Assembly (NCBI GenBank): GCA_028583605.1
Contig: CM053329.1
Location: 13,378,501 to 13,442,500, forward strand
Direction of reading: 5' to 3'
DNA length: 64,000 bases
Origin: Dastarcus helophoroides
Lineage: Eukaryota; Arthropoda; Insecta; Coleoptera; Bothrideridae
The notes under the pieces were generated by a model. It was not told the origin of the DNA. It was given only the letters and a program-made list of their open reading frames with translations, and ran no database searches. The position numbers and the translations under genes are program-made. Within the stretch, counting starts at the first letter, position 1. Each line of letters opens with the position of its first letter. Shown one piece after another: positions 20,601 through 32,030 of the stretch.

Positions 20601-23600
20601 AAGAAAACAGTATATCATCATAATCCTAAGCATTCGGACCAATAGGTACATCTTAATAATCATTTGGTGATCAAAATTTTAATGAAAAACGAAAGTTCAT
20701 CAGTAATATTTTCTTTTTCCACTCTAATTTTGTCTTCATGTGGTACAGTGTTCCAAGCTGTACCTTGTCGAATAGTTATGCTAGAGACCAATCAGAGACT
20801 TCATTTGAAAGTAAACAGCATATCATCATAATCTGAAGCAATCGGACCAATAGGTCCATCCTAGTAATCATTTGATGGTCAAAATTTCAATAAAAAAAGA
20901 AAGTTCATCAGTAATATTTCCTTTTTCCACAAGAATTTTGTCTTCATATGGGACACTTTTCTAAATTGTGCCTTATCGATTGGTCATGCTAGAAACTTCA
21001 AAAATGAATCAGGAGCTTCATCTGGAACTAAACAGCATATCGTCTTCATAATCTTATTTATTGGCGTAAATAAATCCATCTTATAATCATTTGGTGGTCA
21101 AAATTTTAATGAAAAACGAAAGTTTATCAGTAATATTTCCTTTTTCCACAAGAATTTTGTCTTTATATGAGACATTTTTCTAAACTGTGTCTCATCGATT
21201 GGTCATGCTAGAAACCTCAAAAATGAATCTGGTGCTTCATCTGGAACTAAAGAGCATATCGTTTTAATAATCTTTTCTATTGGAGTAAATAAATCCATCT
21301 TATAATCATTTGGTGGTCAACATTTCAATGAAAAACGAAAGTTCATCAGTAATATTTTCTTTTTCCACTCTAATTTTGTCTTCATGTGATACAGTGTTCC
21401 AAGCTGTACCTTGTCGAATAGTTATGCTAGAGACCAATCAGAGACTTCACTTGAAAGTAAGCAGCATATCATCATAATTTTAAGCAATCGGGCCAATAGG
21501 TCCATCCTAATAATCATTTGGTGGTCAAAATTTCAATGAAAAACGAAAGTTCATCAGTAATATTTCATTTTTCCGCAAGAATTTTGTCTTCATATGGGAC
21601 ACTTTTCTAAACTGTGCCTTATCGATTGGTCATGCTAGAAACCTCAAAAACGAATCAGAAGCTTCATCGGAAACTAAACAGCATATCGTCATCCTAATCT
21701 TATGGATTCTGGTAAATAAATCCATCTTATAATCATTTGGTGGTCAAAATGTCAAAGAAAAATGAAATTTCATCAGTAATAATTTCTTTTTCCACTACAA
21801 TTTTTTCTTCATATGATACATTTTTCTAAACTGTATCTTATTGATCGGTTATATTAAAACCCCAGAGTAATCAGAAATATCCTCTGAAAGCAGCTTATCG
21901 CCGTCATAATTTTTTATATTCGGATAAAGTCAATCCATCTTGATAATCAATTGGTGGTCAAAGTTTCAATAAAAAACCAAATTTCATTAGTAATATTTTC
22001 TTTTTCCACTATAACATTGTCTTCTCATGGTACATTTTCCAAGCTTATCAATTGATTATGCTAGAGGTTTTAGCAATGAGTCCAAATTTGATGGGCAAAA
22101 AAAAAGAAAACTAAAAAATCTTCCTGTTAAGTATATGTAAATTTTCACTTAACTACATAAACCGGAGGGACCGAATTTCCGAATTAGAGTCGAAATTTCG
22201 AAAAAGAACCCAAAAAGTTAGAAAATCGAATTTAAATTAAAAACCGAACTATTCAAGAATCTTCGAATAAATTTCGAAATTTTGAAAAAAGTTGAGATTT
22301 CTTAAAGTTAAATGTTGTTGAAAAAAGCCGCAATTTCCGGAATAAATCGAATTGAGAAGAAAAAAAATACTATTAAAACCATTTCCTTAGAATTTTTACT
22401 TTGTTTAAATTGTGACCTAATCTTGAAATTTACAAAAAAAACTTTTCTTAAAATTTCCTATGAATATTTCTCAAAAATTTGTATTTATTTTTTGACAATG
22501 TTGAAATTTACAGTCTGTCAAAATTTCCCTCAGAAATATTAGATTTTTAGTAAAATGGCGTTCCAATTTTGAAAAAATAAACTAATTTTGAGATAAAATT
22601 GAAATTTCGAGAAAAAATTCAATTCAACTCAGATCAAATTCAGAGGTATAAGTCGAGAGTAAAACGAGCTTTGAGGAACAAATTGAAATTTCCTAAAAGT
22701 CAAATTTAAAGAAAGGAAATTTTAAGATCAAGCCGAATATTATAAAATATGGATTTCGAAAAAAAAAACGATTTTTAAACAATTTGTCCAAACTTCGAGA
22801 AGAAATTTCTAGAAAATATTCAAAATTTCCAAGCTAAAATCTAGATCAGAAGAAAAGTAGAACTTTGAATGTACAGTCGTAATTTCGAAAAAAAAAACGA
22901 ATATCGAGGAAAACCCAATTTTGGAAAAAAGTTGGAGTTTCCAGAAATTATATAAAAACTTTGGGAAAAACTCGAAAAATATCGAAAGAAGTCAAAATTT
23001 TCCAAGTTCGAATTTTGTGAAAATAGTAGCCATTTTCAGAAAATTCGAATTTTGAGAAAACAAACCGCAATTTCCAAAAATTTTGAATTTTTATTTAAAT
23101 TTTAGCGTATTTAAATTTCAGTAAAGAAGTTGAATCTTCAAGAAAACTTTTTCTCAGTGTTCCAAAAGCATTTTCTCAGAATTTTTGGCTTTCATGAAAA
23201 TTTTGTTTCAATTTTCGAAAAATAAACGGATTTTGAGGAAAGTCGAACTTTTCAGATTAAATCCAATTTTAAGCGGAAATTTCCAGAAACACAAAAATCG
23301 AATTCAGAGATACAAGACGAGAGTAAAACGGGTTTTAAGAAAAGTTGAAATTTTAAGATTAAATCCAATTTTAAGCAGAAATTTCCAGAAACATAAAACA
23401 TTCTGAGATACAAGTCGAGAGTAAAACGAGTTTTCAGAAACAATTTTAATTAGAAATCTCTAGAAACATCATTGAATTTTGAGGTGCAGACCGAAATTTA
23501 AAGAATAAAATGGATTTTGAAAAATAATTTGAAGTTTTTGAAAAGTCGAATTAAAAAAAGAAGGAATTTTTGGAAATAGCTGAATATTAAAAGAAATGAA

Positions 23601-26600
23601 TTTCGGAAAAAACAAGTTTTAAAACATACTGACTAAACTACGAGAAAAATGTTCAAGAGAGACTCCAATTTGAGAGGGAAAAAGTAGAATTTTGAGTTTA
23701 AAATCGTAATTTCGAAAAGGACGAATTTCAAGAAAAGGACCGAGTTTTGGGAAAAATTCGGACTTTTGAGGAAAATCAAATGTAAAGTAAAACATAACCT
23801 TTCAAAGAAAACTCGAAAAATGTCAAAGGTCAATTTTTTTTTAAGTTCAATCCACTCGCAAAGGGCTATTATCCCTTTGAAACATGGCGAGCAGGATGCA
23901 GATATAAAGATTGATGGCGATGAACCGCGATAAAAAGGCACAATTTTCGGAAAGCTGAATTTTGGGAAACAAATAGCAAATTCCAAAAATATTTTTCTCG
24001 AAATTTTTACTTTTTTACTTAAATTTTGACACAAAATTTAAATTTCGCTAAATAAATTGAATTGAAAAAAAAACTTTTTTCGAAATTTCCTAAAAAATGG
24101 TTTTCTCAATATTTTTATTTATTCATTAATATTTCAACCTAATTTGGCGAAAATAAACGAAGTTGGATAAAGCCGAAATGTCAAGGAAAAGCCAACTTCG
24201 AGAAAAAGGCTGACATTTACATAAACGTAAAACATCGCATTTTGGGATACTCGAGATTTTGAAAATAAGGCGAATTTAAAAAAGTTGAAAATTTCAGACG
24301 AATATTAAGAAAAATTGCCGAATTTCGAAAAAAAGACGATTTTTGAGGGAAAAATCCAAAAAGTAGGATTTAGGGAATAAAATCGAAATTCTGAAAAATA
24401 CAATTTTGAGGAGAGGGCGTATTTTAAGAAAAAGTCTAGTTTTAAGAGAAGTCAAAAATTTGAGATAAAGTCAAAAATTCGAAAAAAATACGAATTTCCA
24501 GGGAAAAACTCCAAACATAAAATAAACAACAAAATTTTGAGAAAAAAGCAAACTTATGGAAATCAGTTAAAATTTCATGAGTTGAATTCAAAAATGCCGA
24601 CATTTCCAGAAAATGCTAAATGTTGACAAAAATAAAACTTAAAAAAAAAAGGCGAAATTTAGAGAAAATTGTTCAAATTTTGAGAAAAATTTCTATACGA
24701 GAAAAAATTGGAAATTTCCTGGAGAAAGTAAAATTTGAGGAAAAAGTTGAATTTTGCGAAAAAAGTCAAAATTAAAAAAAAAGGATTTTTTTGACAGATA
24801 TAACCGAGATTCCGAGAAAAAACGTGTATCGAGGAAAAAGTCTCAATTTCCAGAAATATTAAATACCGAATTTTGAGATAAAAAACGAAATTTCGAGATA
24901 AAGGCAACATTTCGAGAAAGTCAGGTTCAAAAATGTCCAACATTTTCGGTAAAAGTTAAATGTTAAGAAAAATAACGGATTTCTAAAAAAAGGTGAAATT
25001 TTGACAAAATGGTTGCAATTTTAAAAAAAATTCAGAATGAGACCAAAACTGAAATTTCCCGGAGAAAGTCAAATTTTAATAAAAAGTAGAATTTTGCGAA
25101 TAAAGTCGAAATTAAAAAATGATAAAATTTTTGAAAGAAATAGTCAAAATTCCGAGAAAAAGACATATCTCGACGAAGAAGACGAATTTCGAAAAACACA
25201 AGTAATTTAGCGGAAAAAAATGGAAATTTTGCACAGAAAATTAAATTCTTAGAAAATACTCATCAAAATGTCTTTTATGAAAAAGACGAATTTTGAAATA
25301 AGAAAACGAAATTATGAGAAAAAGACAAAAAAGTTGAGATTTCCAGTAACATAACGAATCTGATATTATGTCAAAATTTCGAAAAAAGACTTTGAGAACA
25401 ATATCCAATTAGAGGAAAAGACGAATTTCAAGGAAAAATTTTTCAAAAACAAAATCGAATTCTAAAATAAAATTCCAAGTTTCGAGAAAATGATCGAAAT
25501 TTACAAAAAAAATGTTCAGTTTCAAAAAAAACGGTCAACATTTGGAGAAAAACTTTGAAAGTGACAAAAAAAATCGAAATTTGTTAGTCAAATTAGAAAG
25601 CCGAAATAAAGAAAAAGGAACTTTTAGAAAAAAAATGGTCGAAATTCCGAACAAAAGGTGATTTTTGAAGAAAAATAGGAAACTTCGAAAAAATTTGAAA
25701 TTTCGCAAAGTAAAATTTTAAGAATCATTTATCGTTGTTTATGAAAAAAATGAATTAAAAAAATCGAAATTTTGAGGAAATGACAAATATGGAGGAAAAA
25801 GTTGAAATTTTCAAGAACATTTCAGGAAGAGATGAAGTCGAAATTTCGAAAAAGATGTGATTTGGAGAAAAATATCGCAATTTTGAAAAAAAGCGAATTT
25901 CGAGGGAAGAAATTTTAATTTCCAAAAAACCGATCAAAGAAGAAGCAAATTTTGTTAAATAAGATAAAATTTACAGAAAATCACATTTGAAAAAGTCGAC
26001 TTTTTTAGAAAAGCCCTATTTCGAGACACGGAAAGATTTCGAAAAAAAATCCGGAATTTTGGGAAATTCAGATTCTGATAGAAGTCCAATTTTAAAAATA
26101 AGTTCGAAATTTCAAAATTAGAGAAAAAATTAAAAAAAATATGAATCTTCAGAAAAAAGTCAAAATTTCGAGAATATATTAAAGTTTTAAGAAAAGGACA
26201 AATTAGAAGAAAAAAATGAAAAATTTCTCCAGTTGAATATAAATCTTCTGTTAGCATTTGAGGTCCGACCCTGCCATATTCTAGTTAGGCTCATGCTCGC
26301 CCTTGACTACTCTTTTAAACAATTTAAATTGTGTCATCAACAATGAATCAACTGTTTATCGCCTTGATTTCATTTCTTTTTTAATATTCTAGATTTTCAT
26401 CAACAATGAATGGCATAAATCCAAATCTGGGAAAACCTTCCCAACGATCAACCCCGCCACAGAAGAAGTGATTACAGAAGTACAACAGGGTTCCAAAGAG
26501 GACATTGATTTGGCCGTCGACGCCGCCAATAAAGCCTTCAGGTTAGGCTCACCATGGAGGACGATGGACGCCTCGGAACGAGGCAGACTTTTGTACAAGT

Positions 26601-29600
26601 TGTCCGATTTGATGGAGAGAGATGCTGTATATTTGGCCGTAAGTTTAAAGTCAGGTGTTCTAGTGATTTGGCGACAAGGTTAAACTGCAAAATAAGGAAT
26701 CTCTAGATGTATTGAATCAATTGAAGTTAAACAATTAAAACCGTTTTGTAGAAATTGTTTTCCATTTAGTTCACTCGACTCTTATCGCTTACTCATTCGA
26801 CTTAATTACTTTGTTTTTATTACTCTTATTAAAACTTTTTTTTTAAGTTCAATTCACTTGTCACAACACTGCTGCCAACTTGTTTAACTTCTGTTGGGAA
26901 AAAAATCCTTCGACAGGGCGTAGTAAAATCTAAATTAAAGAGAGGAAGTTAAAGCAAAAATTTACCTTCACTCGATCAAATTTTGAATTTATTTAGAAAT
27001 TCGTAGAGAGTGTTTAAGTGAAATTTGCTTAATCTCTTGAGCATGCTAAAATAAATTGATTTTTTTTTCTATTTTTATTTACCTCTTACAGAATCAATAT
27101 ATTCGACTTAAAATTTTTAATTTGCTTCAGACTTCGAGTACATACCAAAAAAATGAATCACTTTTTAAAATCATAAGGTGCTGGTTTATAACTACAAATT
27201 TACTCTAAATGAGTTTGTTCAACCAAAATTTTACTTCAGAGTCTGGAAACCTTGGATAATGGTAAACCGTACCACGTGGCCTATCCAATTGACGTCACAG
27301 GCAGCATCAAAACCATCCGCTACATGGCCGGTTGGGCCGACAAAATCCACGGCAAAACCATCCCCATGGACGGCAACTTCTCCTGCTACACCCGCCACGA
27401 GCCTGTCGGCGTTTGCGGCCAAATCATCCCTTGGAACTTCCCCCTTCTCATGTTGGCGTGGAAACTAGGACCAGCTCTAGCAGCCGGCTGCACCGTGGTA
27501 TTGAAACCAGCCGAACAAACCCCTTTGACGGCTCTATACATGGCCGAGTTGGTGAAAGAGGCCGGATTCCCGCCGGGCGTCTTCAACGTCGTTCCCGGTT
27601 TTGGCGACGCCGGCGCCGCTTTAGTCGCTAACAACAAAGTCGATAAGATCGCTTTTACCGGATCCACGGAGGTCGGGCTCAAGATCCAGCAGGGCGCCGG
27701 AACGGGAAGTCTTAAGCGTACCACGTTGGAGTTGGGCGGGAAGAGTCCTAATATTATTTTGGCGGATGTGGATATCGAGCACGCTGTGGAGGCGGCGCAC
27801 TTTGGGTTGTTCTTCAATCAAGGGCAGGTTTGCTGCGCCGGATCGAGGACTTTCGTGCAGGAATCGATTTATGATGAGTTTGTGGAGCGGAGCGTGGAGA
27901 GGGCCAAGAAGAGGGTCGTTGGTGATCCGTTCCATCCCCATTCGGAGCAAGGGCCTCAAATAGATAAATCGCAGATGGAGAAAATATTGGGGCTTATTAG
28001 TGCTGGCGTTAAGGATGGTGCCAAATTGCTTACAGGGGGCCAACGTCATGGAGAGAAGGGGTACTTTGTTCAACCAACTGTTTTCGGGCACGTTAAGGAT
28101 GATCACGTTATAGCTAAAGAAGAAGTAAGCTCTTTATTCTTTAAATATCCAATGCTATTGTACATTATTACTTCTTACGTTAACATTGCGAGTTATTTTG
28201 TAATTCAAAACAAAAAAGAAAAAAAATGTTTACTCAAACCTACAAAATTAGGTGTCTTGCTTTTGGGTTGAAGCCACACCAATCTTGGCCCTGGATAGAC
28301 AGATATCTTTGTTAAGTTATTAGGAAATTTGACCCCAAATCTGATAATATTTTCAAACTGTATTCCATAGAATTATCCATTTAATTTAGTGTATCAATAG
28401 AAATAAGATTTTGTCTCCCTTTCCTCTTAGCAGCTTTGATATCGAATGAACATTTTAATTCATTTTAGTCTCAACTGTGCCTCTTTGAGCTTCTGACTTG
28501 CTCACTCTTGACAGTTTCGTGGACAGCATGGGATCAATTTTTCCAAATAGATTCGATTGAACTATAAAAAATTGTGGTTTCCTGAATGCATAAAATATGA
28601 ATTAATCAAGAGAAATTGTACCATAAAAAATTGAATTAAGTATTGTTGAAAGGTGCTAAGCGACATTTTTATAGAAAATGCGTTTATATCGAAATGTGAC
28701 ATTTTGATTTTGAATGTAGACCGATCATTCGTTGTTGCTGTACTCTAAATCAGGGGTGGCCAACGCAAATGATCTTGATTATATTTTTTCTTTTGGTTGA
28801 CAAGAAATATTTAGCCAGAAAAGTACAAGAAATAGAAACTTGTAAAGGTTTGATGAATCTTGCAGGCTGTAAAAATGTTCTAGGAGGGCCGCGCCGCCCT
28901 AAACGTATATGTTTATTCAGATTTTTTTTTAAGTTCAATCCACTTGCAAGAGCAACCCCATTATGCTTCTAGAGCACCACAAGTGGGATACGGAAACAAG
29001 GATAGATGGCGATGAACTGCTTTCTTAACCCTTTCGCTGCTGAATTAAAAATTCCTGGGCAACCGCCCTGCGCTGAATTATTTTGTGTAGGAATGTAGGT
29101 TTACGTGTGTACCACCGAGATTCCGTTATAATGGTACGCATGGCCACTCTTGAGCATATTTTTCATTTTTGAGCATTAGATTTTTTCGCTGAAAACGTAA
29201 ATATCCTTAAGAAGCGCGGAGATTACTGCTTTTTGGTAACATATGCGGGTGCAGCAGTGTTAAACAAGGATAGGTATGCAATTTTTGGGGAAAAATCCGT
29301 TCGGTAACGAATTCCATAGGTTGGAAGTTCTATAGAAAAAAGAGCCTCCATAGACAGAAATCCTGACAGTGTTAAACTGGACCGCACAGGAATTTGATGT
29401 CTCCGACTGTCTTAGTTTTCATTTATTGATGAAAAGTCCCAAATACATTAAACATTGAACGAAAAAATGTCAGCCCATAGCACCTTTCAACAATAATCGA
29501 CTCTGTTGTTCCAGTCAAGAATTCTTTCAGAAAAAAGTAAATCCCAATCTATTATGGCACTAATCAATTTTATTCTGTTTTCAGATTTTTGGGCCAGTAC

Positions 29601-29890
29601 AGCAACTTATGAAATTCAAGGATCTCGATGAGATTATCGAGAGAGCCAACAACACTAATTATGGATTAGCGGCCGCCGTTTTCTCCAAAGATTTGGACAA
29701 AGTCAATTACTTGGTGCAAGGGATCAAAGCTGGAACCGTTTGGGTGAACACCTACAACATTTTAACCGCTCAGACTCCATTTGGTGGCTACAAGGATTCC
29801 GGCCATGGTAGAGAGATGGGTGAATATGGTCTCCATCAATATTTGGAAGTTAAATCTGTTATTACTGCTCTTCAGAAGAAGAATTCATAA
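14685..29890 (+). CDS. Mitochondrial aldehyde dehydrogenase, ALDH2-like (complete, 4 exons, 515 aa)
   Basis: Coding exons are 14685-14795, 26393-26638, 27240-28124 and 29585-29890; all junctions are phase 0 with GT-AG introns. The first 22 residues ([20 protein letters not shown]) are Arg-containing, amphipathic and acid-free, as in a mitochondrial presequence. Then [32 protein letters not shown], the NAD-binding part with [11 protein letters not shown] and FTGSTEVG, general-base Glu283 in TLELGGKSP, nucleophile Cys317 in GQVCCAGSR, and the C-terminal [18 protein letters not shown]. Glu and Cys are 34 residues apart, as in ALDH2. The length matches ALDH2 (about 517-519 with presequence). It oxidises aldehydes to acids with NAD+ as a tetramer in the matrix. 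Intron 1 is 11.6 kb of satellites and filler; introns 2 and 3 are 0.6 and 1.5 kb. No disabling change seen. Confidence 0.95.
14796..15949. other. ALDH intron 1, proximal part, nothing recognised
   Basis: AT-rich sequence without recognisable repeats, coding segments or transposon ends, apart from a short local duplication around 15400-15440 (two CGTCAAAAGACATA-like words). Confidence 0.55.
15950..16126. mobile_element. Palindromic fold-back element (f), core deleted
   Basis: A left Penelope-tail arm in reverse (CTTGTCCCCTGAAACCAAGA, GGTTGCTCTAACGCG) then AAGCTGTCAGAGAGAGACTG. The apex has lost CUGANGA. The right arm is truncated to GTTTCAGGGGACAAG through CCAGTCCGTTCCACC. Confidence 0.7.
16336..18840. 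repeat. ~210 bp satellite array, block 1, in ALDH intron 1
   Basis: Tandem units marked by TTTGGTGGTCAAAATTTCAA at about 16543, 16767, 16970, 17193, 17413, 17562, 17684, 17898 and 18101, plus a diverged one at 16336. Each has CATCAGTAATATTTTCTTTT, TTGTCTTCATATG, CTTATCGATTGGTTATGCTA and AGAAGCTTCATCTGAAAC. Spacing is mostly 200-225 bp, with two short units (about 120-150 bp). A solo LTR interrupts the array at 18218-18522. Confidence 0.9.
18218..18522. mobile_element. Solo LTR inserted in the satellite
   Basis: A 305 bp insert splits a satellite unit: GCTAG (18213-18217) is repeated at 18523-18527, a 5 bp target-site duplication. The ends read TATTGG and CCAACA (an imperfect TGTTGG/CCAACA inverted repeat; the first G is A). 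CATATATAAGC inside could be a TATA box. Uninterrupted sister units read ATGCTAGAAACCTC. A 5 bp duplication fits Ty3/gypsy or BEL/Pao LTRs. Confidence 0.72.
18841..19800. other. Non-satellite spacer between the two satellite blocks
   Basis: About 0.95 kb without the satellite words. The 67-codon open frame at 19411-19614 has no recognised domain. CAGTGGCAAACTAGGCACGC near 19635 is reminiscent of a hAT end, but no partner end was found. Confidence 0.5.
19801..22075. repeat. ~210 bp satellite array, block 2, with two alternating subtypes
   Basis: Units with TTTGGTGGTCAAAATTTCAA or close variants at about 20245, 20457, 20665, 20875, 21085, 21308, 21520, 21735 and 21950. Two subtypes are mixed. 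Type A has CTCAAAAATGAATCAGGAGC plus TAAATAAATCCATCTTATAA. Type B has GAGACCAATCAGAGACTTCA plus CGGACCAATAGGTCCATC. Type A also starts in block 1 after the solo LTR. Confidence 0.88.
22080..26260. repeat. Degenerate A-rich simple-sequence filler in ALDH intron 1
   Basis: About 4 kb made of variants of GAAAAAGTCGAAATTTCGAGA with no fixed period, purine-rich on the plus strand. Open frames on both strands are short and of the same low-complexity composition (F/L/S/N/K/I-rich) and are not genes. One LINE fragment is embedded at 23834-23935. Confidence 0.8.
23834..23935 (-). mobile_element. LINE 3' fragment, minus strand
   Basis: A poly-T run (poly-A on the minus strand) is followed by AAGTTCAATCCACTCGCAAA and GATGGCGATGAACCGC. 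It matches the 3' ends at 28922 and 53984 and is strongly 5'-truncated. Confidence 0.7.
26836..26860 (-). mobile_element. Very short LINE 3' tail in ALDH intron 2
   Basis: A poly-T run then AAGTTCAATTCACTTG, the same poly-A junction as the other LINE copies. The match is only about 16 bp beyond the homopolymer, so support is limited. Confidence 0.4.
28748..28905. mobile_element. hAT (Charlie-like) terminal fragment in ALDH intron 3
   Basis: Begins CAGGGGTGGCCAAC, a typical hAT terminal repeat, and contains a GGAGGGCCGCGCCGCC patch near 28885-28900. The partner terminus was not found, so the extent is uncertain. Confidence 0.45.
28922..29345 (-). mobile_element. LINE 3' fragment, minus strand, split by a piggyBac-like MITE
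   Basis: Poly-T (28922-28930), then AAGTTCAATCCACTTGCAAG and GATAGATGGCGATGAACTGC up to 29028. After the MITE it resumes at 29264 with ACAAGGATAGGTATGC, TTTTTGGGGAAAAATCC and GAAAAAAGAGCCTCCATAGA. It is collinear with 53984-54205, whose reading frame ends in the usual LINE reverse-transcriptase C-terminus. Confidence 0.75.
29029..29259. mobile_element. piggyBac-like MITE, TTAA duplicated
   Basis: A 231 bp insert flanked by TTAA at 29025-29028 and 29260-29263. The left end is CCCTTTCGCTGCTG and the right end reverse-complements to CACTGCTGC, an imperfect terminal repeat of piggyBac type. The homologous LINE copy near 54090 has the empty site CTTCTTAAACAAGG. No coding capacity. Confidence 0.82.
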
Positions 29891-30002
29891 GATGTGTTGT
29901 TTTACGTTTTTATAAGTGTGTTAATCTCTAAAAATTGAGATTTATTGTGATTTAGGGTTAAACGATTGTGTTATAAAATTTTTTAATGCAATGCCAGTTT
30001 TT

Positions 30003-30008
30003 AATAAA
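30003..30008 (+). terminator. Polyadenylation signal of ALDH
   Basis: AATAAA about 115 bp after the stop codon. A second AATAAA follows near 30040. Confidence 0.6.
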
Positions 30009-30102
30009 AATATTTTACTAGAGAGTTATTTTTTTAATGCAATAAACCTGTACGACAGTTTCTTTCATGTTTGTTAATAGTAAGGATGTTGCTAGGAATA
30101 AT

Positions 30103-30422
30103 ATGGGGGATGTCCCGACTTTAGTTGAAATGTCTAGTTTAAAGTGGAACTTTTGAAGTTAATCTCTCTCTCGCTTCTTTAAATTTCCACCTTATGAATT
30201 TCAAAAACTTTACTTTTTTCAAGTAATTGTGGCAATAAACGCTTAAAATGAATTTAAATCAGCAATTTCTTTAAAAACTGTTTAAATTGGGATCTGGACC
30301 TTTCAAGATTTAAATTCACAATTTTGGCAGCAATTTTGAGACTAATCTAATTTTTTTTTGAAGATTTTGGTTACTTTATAGAAATTTCTTTGCAAAAATC
30401 TCTACTTTTATTTTAATTAAAA
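30103..30422. repeat. Left arm of a ~325 bp inverted repeat pair
   Basis: Begins ATATGGGGGATGTCCCGA and is the reverse complement, with scattered mismatches, of 35912-36241. The shared words include GTTTAAAGTGGAAC, TTCAAGTAATTGTG and GGGATCTGGACCTTTCAAGA. The arms enclose about 5.5 kb that includes the BEL/Pao remnant. Confidence 0.8.
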
Positions 30423-30759
30423 CGTATGTAATTCGCTGGTTTCTTCTTTATGGACTGTATAATTTATGATGAATAAATAATTGACACTTTCTTTCTAATT
30501 GTGAATTATTTTCTTGTTGTTATGACAATACAATATCGAACATACCACCCACCTTGAAAGATTGCTTTCAATGCAATGAAATATAATAAAAATGAGAAGT
30601 ACATTATAAATAACAATGAGCAGTGTCAGTCAATGAACATGAGCAAATGTGAAACATAACTACAATGAAATCTGCTAATTTGTTGCTTATTTATTCCTCT
30701 AGTCGCAAAATGCATAGTTTGTTAACAGCACGCTTACAGATGCACTTTTTTTTAACTTG

Positions 30760-31926
30760 TACCACGCGCACTACTTTGTTTTCTCCTGGGTATAGCTTCA
30801 CTATTCGTCCTAGTTTTCACTTTAATGGCGGCAGATTTTCTTCTTTTAATAATACCATCTGACCAACTTGGACATTGGGTTTGTTCATTTTCCATTTTAA
30901 GCGACCTTGTAGGTAGCCTAGGTATTCCGATGACCACCTTTTCCAAAATTGCTGCAATAATAACTGGAGATGGTTCCACCGTTTTAATGAACTGATGACT
31001 TCATTAGTAAGATGTGGCTCTGGAATGGCTTGAGAAAATCTCCTATTATAAAATGAGCTGGAGTAAGTGCTGATAAATCATTGGGGTCGCTTGATGTTAA
31101 GGGACGTGAGTTTAGACAAGCTTCAACTTGTATTAAAAATGTGTAATACTCTTCGAACGTAAATACAGAGTTGCCTGTTATTCTCTTCTTGTGATATTTA
31201 AATGACTATTGAAGCTTCCCAAATTCCACCAAATGTGGGGGATCGCGCTGAAATGAAATGCCAAGAAATGCCTTCATTTGCTGAGTAGGTTTTGTATGGT
31301 GTTCCAGTGATTATCTGAACTTAGAAGCGCTTCCATTTCCTTCAATGTCTTGTTAGTCTTGTTGAAATTACTTGCGTTGTCTGAGAAAATGTTCGTACAT
31401 TTACCTTGGCGAGCTGTAAATCGTTTCAAGGCTGCAATGAAGGCTTCTGTGCTGAGACTAGAAACTAACTCCAAATGAATTGCCTTTGTGGATAGACAAA
31501 TAAATACGGCGACATAACAGGGATATGTGTGAATACGACCACGTCTGTGGCTTTCCTTCAAAGTAATTGGTCCTGCATAGTCGACGTCGATGTCTAGCTC
31601 TCTCTGCTCTTGATTGTGTAATTCTTTCCTTTGGTAGATCTCCCATAATCGGATATATAGTGTTTGGTTTATGTCTAAAGCAAGTTATACATCTTCTGAT
31701 TACTTTTTTAACTGCTTGTCGACCTGATAAAATCCAAAATTTTAGCCGTAAGGCTGCCAGAGTTGCTTGTGGATATGTGTTCTTTCTTGATAAGTAGTTC
31801 TGTGAATTTGTGCGAAGAAGGAAGAATTAAAAGATGTTTTTGATCATATGACAAATTGGCTCGTGGTAGTCTGCCTCCTACACGTATTAACCCATTTTTG
31901 TCCAGAAAGGGAGAGAATGTCAACAA
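30760..31926 (-). pseudogene. BEL/Pao integrase remnant
   Basis: Frame-broken. The N-terminal zinc-binding region has FLDKNGLIRVGGRLPRANLS and HLLILPSSHKF. The catalytic-core part reads YVAVFICLSTKAIHLELVSS, STEAFIAALKRF and KCTNIFSDNASNF, holding the second acidic residue. The C-terminal part has PTWSD/VQVGQMV-like and PGEN-like pieces in another frame. At least two frameshifts separate these segments, so it is inactive. It would have inserted retroelement cDNA into chromosomes. Confidence 0.78.
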
Positions 31927-32030
31927 TTTGCTAGGGCTAGGCCAGTACCATTCTTTTCTAGTGAGTCAACATCTTCTGAAAAGGATTGTCCTTGAACTAA
32001 TCTTATGAGACAAATTAACGCTTCTCTCAT

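Noticed and set aside
16336..22075. Regularly spaced repeats that could be mistaken for a CRISPR-like array
   Set aside because: Units are 200+ bp satellites without short spacers, in a eukaryotic intron.
22312..26257. Many 60-130 codon open frames rich in F, L, S, K and N in the filler
   Set aside because: Composition-driven frames in degenerate simple sequence, with none supported by a domain or splicing pattern.
27332..28106. Several long open frames overlapping ALDH exon 3 in other frames and on the minus strand
   Set aside because: Shadows of a GC-rich coding exon. The ALDH frame is unambiguous from motifs and splicing.
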